From: Closterium sp. NIES-65
Lineage: Eukaryota > Streptophyta > Zygnematophyceae > Desmidiales > Closteriaceae
Assembly (NCBI GenBank): GCA_948144175.1
Contig: CANXME010002062.1
Coordinates: forward strand, 1-64,000
Reading direction: 5' to 3'
Length of the DNA: 64,000 nt
The notes beneath the pieces were generated by a model. That model did no database searches and had not been told where the DNA came from. It saw only the letters and a program-made list of their open reading frames with translations. The translations under genes were made by a program, and so were the position numbers. Below are positions 63,404-64,000 of the stretch, one piece after another; the first letter of the stretch is position 1, and every line of letters starts with the position of its first letter.

Positions 63404-64000
63404 GCTTTTGTAATGGTGGGACTTGGCTTGCAACAGATGCCAGAGGTTAGCCAAATCCTAGGATTCAAATTTATTGGAAGAGAGACTTTCTATTATTACA
63501 TGCGGCGTCCTTTCGGGTTGTGGGAAGCCATCATAGTACATGGTGAGGTTTGCATGGCAAGAGTCACATGGGACATGCAATTGCGAGATAGTGACGGAAT
63601 TGGATACATAGGCGTGGATGGCCGGTGGTCACAGGCTAGAGAGGGGCAATGGTGCACTATTACGTTCATGGACCCATAGTCACGGAAGATACTGCTGACT
63701 GTCACGATTTTAAAAACTGAGGCAGAGGTGTCGTCTACTAAGTTAGAGGAGATAGCATTTCAAACATGCTTGCCAAGGGTTCAAATTTACGGGCATCATT
63801 TCGAACGATGGCGGGTCGTTTAAGAAAGTGTTAAAGGGGAAAGGTCTGAACCATCAGATGGACACGTGACATAAATGGCGAGCACTAGTGAGGGTGTTTG
63901 TGAAGGATTTCGTAGAGGCACAGCGTAACCCAATGAAGGTTTCTTAGGCCAGGACTTGCTCCGCTTTGTGGCAATTAACACAAAATGATTCGTGGGAGTG
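63404..64000 (+). pseudogene. Transposase-like gene, catalytic part, decayed
   Basis: The plus frame reads VMVGLGLQQMPEVSQILGFK, FIGRETFYYYMRRPFGLWEA and GIGYIGVDGRWSQAREGQW, then CTITFMDP and a stop at 63677. Two further frames carry TILKTEAEVSSTKLEEIAFQ and, shifted, GIISNDGGSFKKVLKGKGLN with HQMDT, then a TGA where Trp is expected, then HKWRALVRVFVKDFVEA. The DGRW...FMD, NDGG and HQMD.(W)H pattern is that of an RNase H-fold transposase-like family known from many eukaryotic genomes as uncharacterised proteins; this is recalled, not searched. A stop at 63677, a frameshift near 63790 and the TGA at 63868 mark it as decayed. It continues past the window end. Confidence 0.5.

Noticed and set aside
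1-64000. tRNA, rRNA or other structured RNA genes.
   Set aside because: No cloverleaf, rRNA core or snRNA motif was recognised by reading; the TGGTATCAGAGC strings are primer sites, not tRNA genes.

Overview
The window is almost entirely transposable-element DNA. Eleven LTR-type elements or pieces of them, plus a gag-protease frame, sit in or beside one DNA transposon. They are nested up to four deep and separated by GC-rich tandem arrays. No ordinary housekeeping gene is recognisable. Ty1/copia elements of plant type, an initiator-Met tRNA primer site in every family, W-box-like LTR motifs and GT-AG introns in the one spliced gene all point to a plant-lineage nuclear genome. A streptophyte alga or other early-diverging green plant fits best, but this is an inference.

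Layout, left to right. 1-1647 is the 5' end of a copia element (G1, minus) inserted in a Ty3/gypsy element (Y1, 1648-5204, minus). 5205-6823 is repeat-rich unrecognised DNA, into which copia element G2 (6824-13963, minus) inserted; 13964-15473 continues that flank. 15474-17096 is an uninterrupted gag-protease frame (C1). Copia element B1 (17232-30246, plus) follows and carries copia element G3 (19763-26800, plus) inside it. 30310-42349 holds the deepest stack: a copia LTR remnant, then G4 (30344-42331, minus), then a pogo/Tigger-like DNA transposon P1 (30587-35185), then a 1.5-kb non-autonomous LTR element S1 (32588-34092) in an intron of the P1 transposase. 42350-49628 is B2, a diverged relative of B1 (minus), carrying short element S2 (46612-48244). 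49629-50222 is a copia 3' end. 50223-54353 holds a 30-bp minisatellite and low-complexity DNA. 54354-55639 is short element S3. 55640-56864 plus 63404-64000 is a decayed transposase-like gene split by copia element G5 (56865-63403, minus).

Target duplications were read directly for G2 (AGATC), B1 (AAGAG), G3 (GAAGC), G4 (CTAGT), P1 (TA), S1 (TAACA), S2 (GGCTG), S3 (CGGAC) and G5 (GCTTT), so the insertion order is well supported. LTR pairs are identical in G3 and S1, differ at 1 site in S2 and G5, 2 sites in B1, 3 of 93 in G4 and about 12 of 124 in G2. The locus has therefore been hit repeatedly, some of it very recently.

The elements appear to form a working ecology. G-family copies are the coding members. 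S1-S3 carry little beyond LTRs, primer site, structured GC-rich leader and 3' polypurine end, and look like passengers mobilised in trans. The most notable signals are a near-complete pogo-like transposase with readable introns and end motifs, a sharp LTR exchange between two otherwise nearly identical G copies, a conserved hairpin-plus-GGGCCC leader shared by coding and non-coding elements, and inverted W-box pairs conserved in diverged B-family LTRs.
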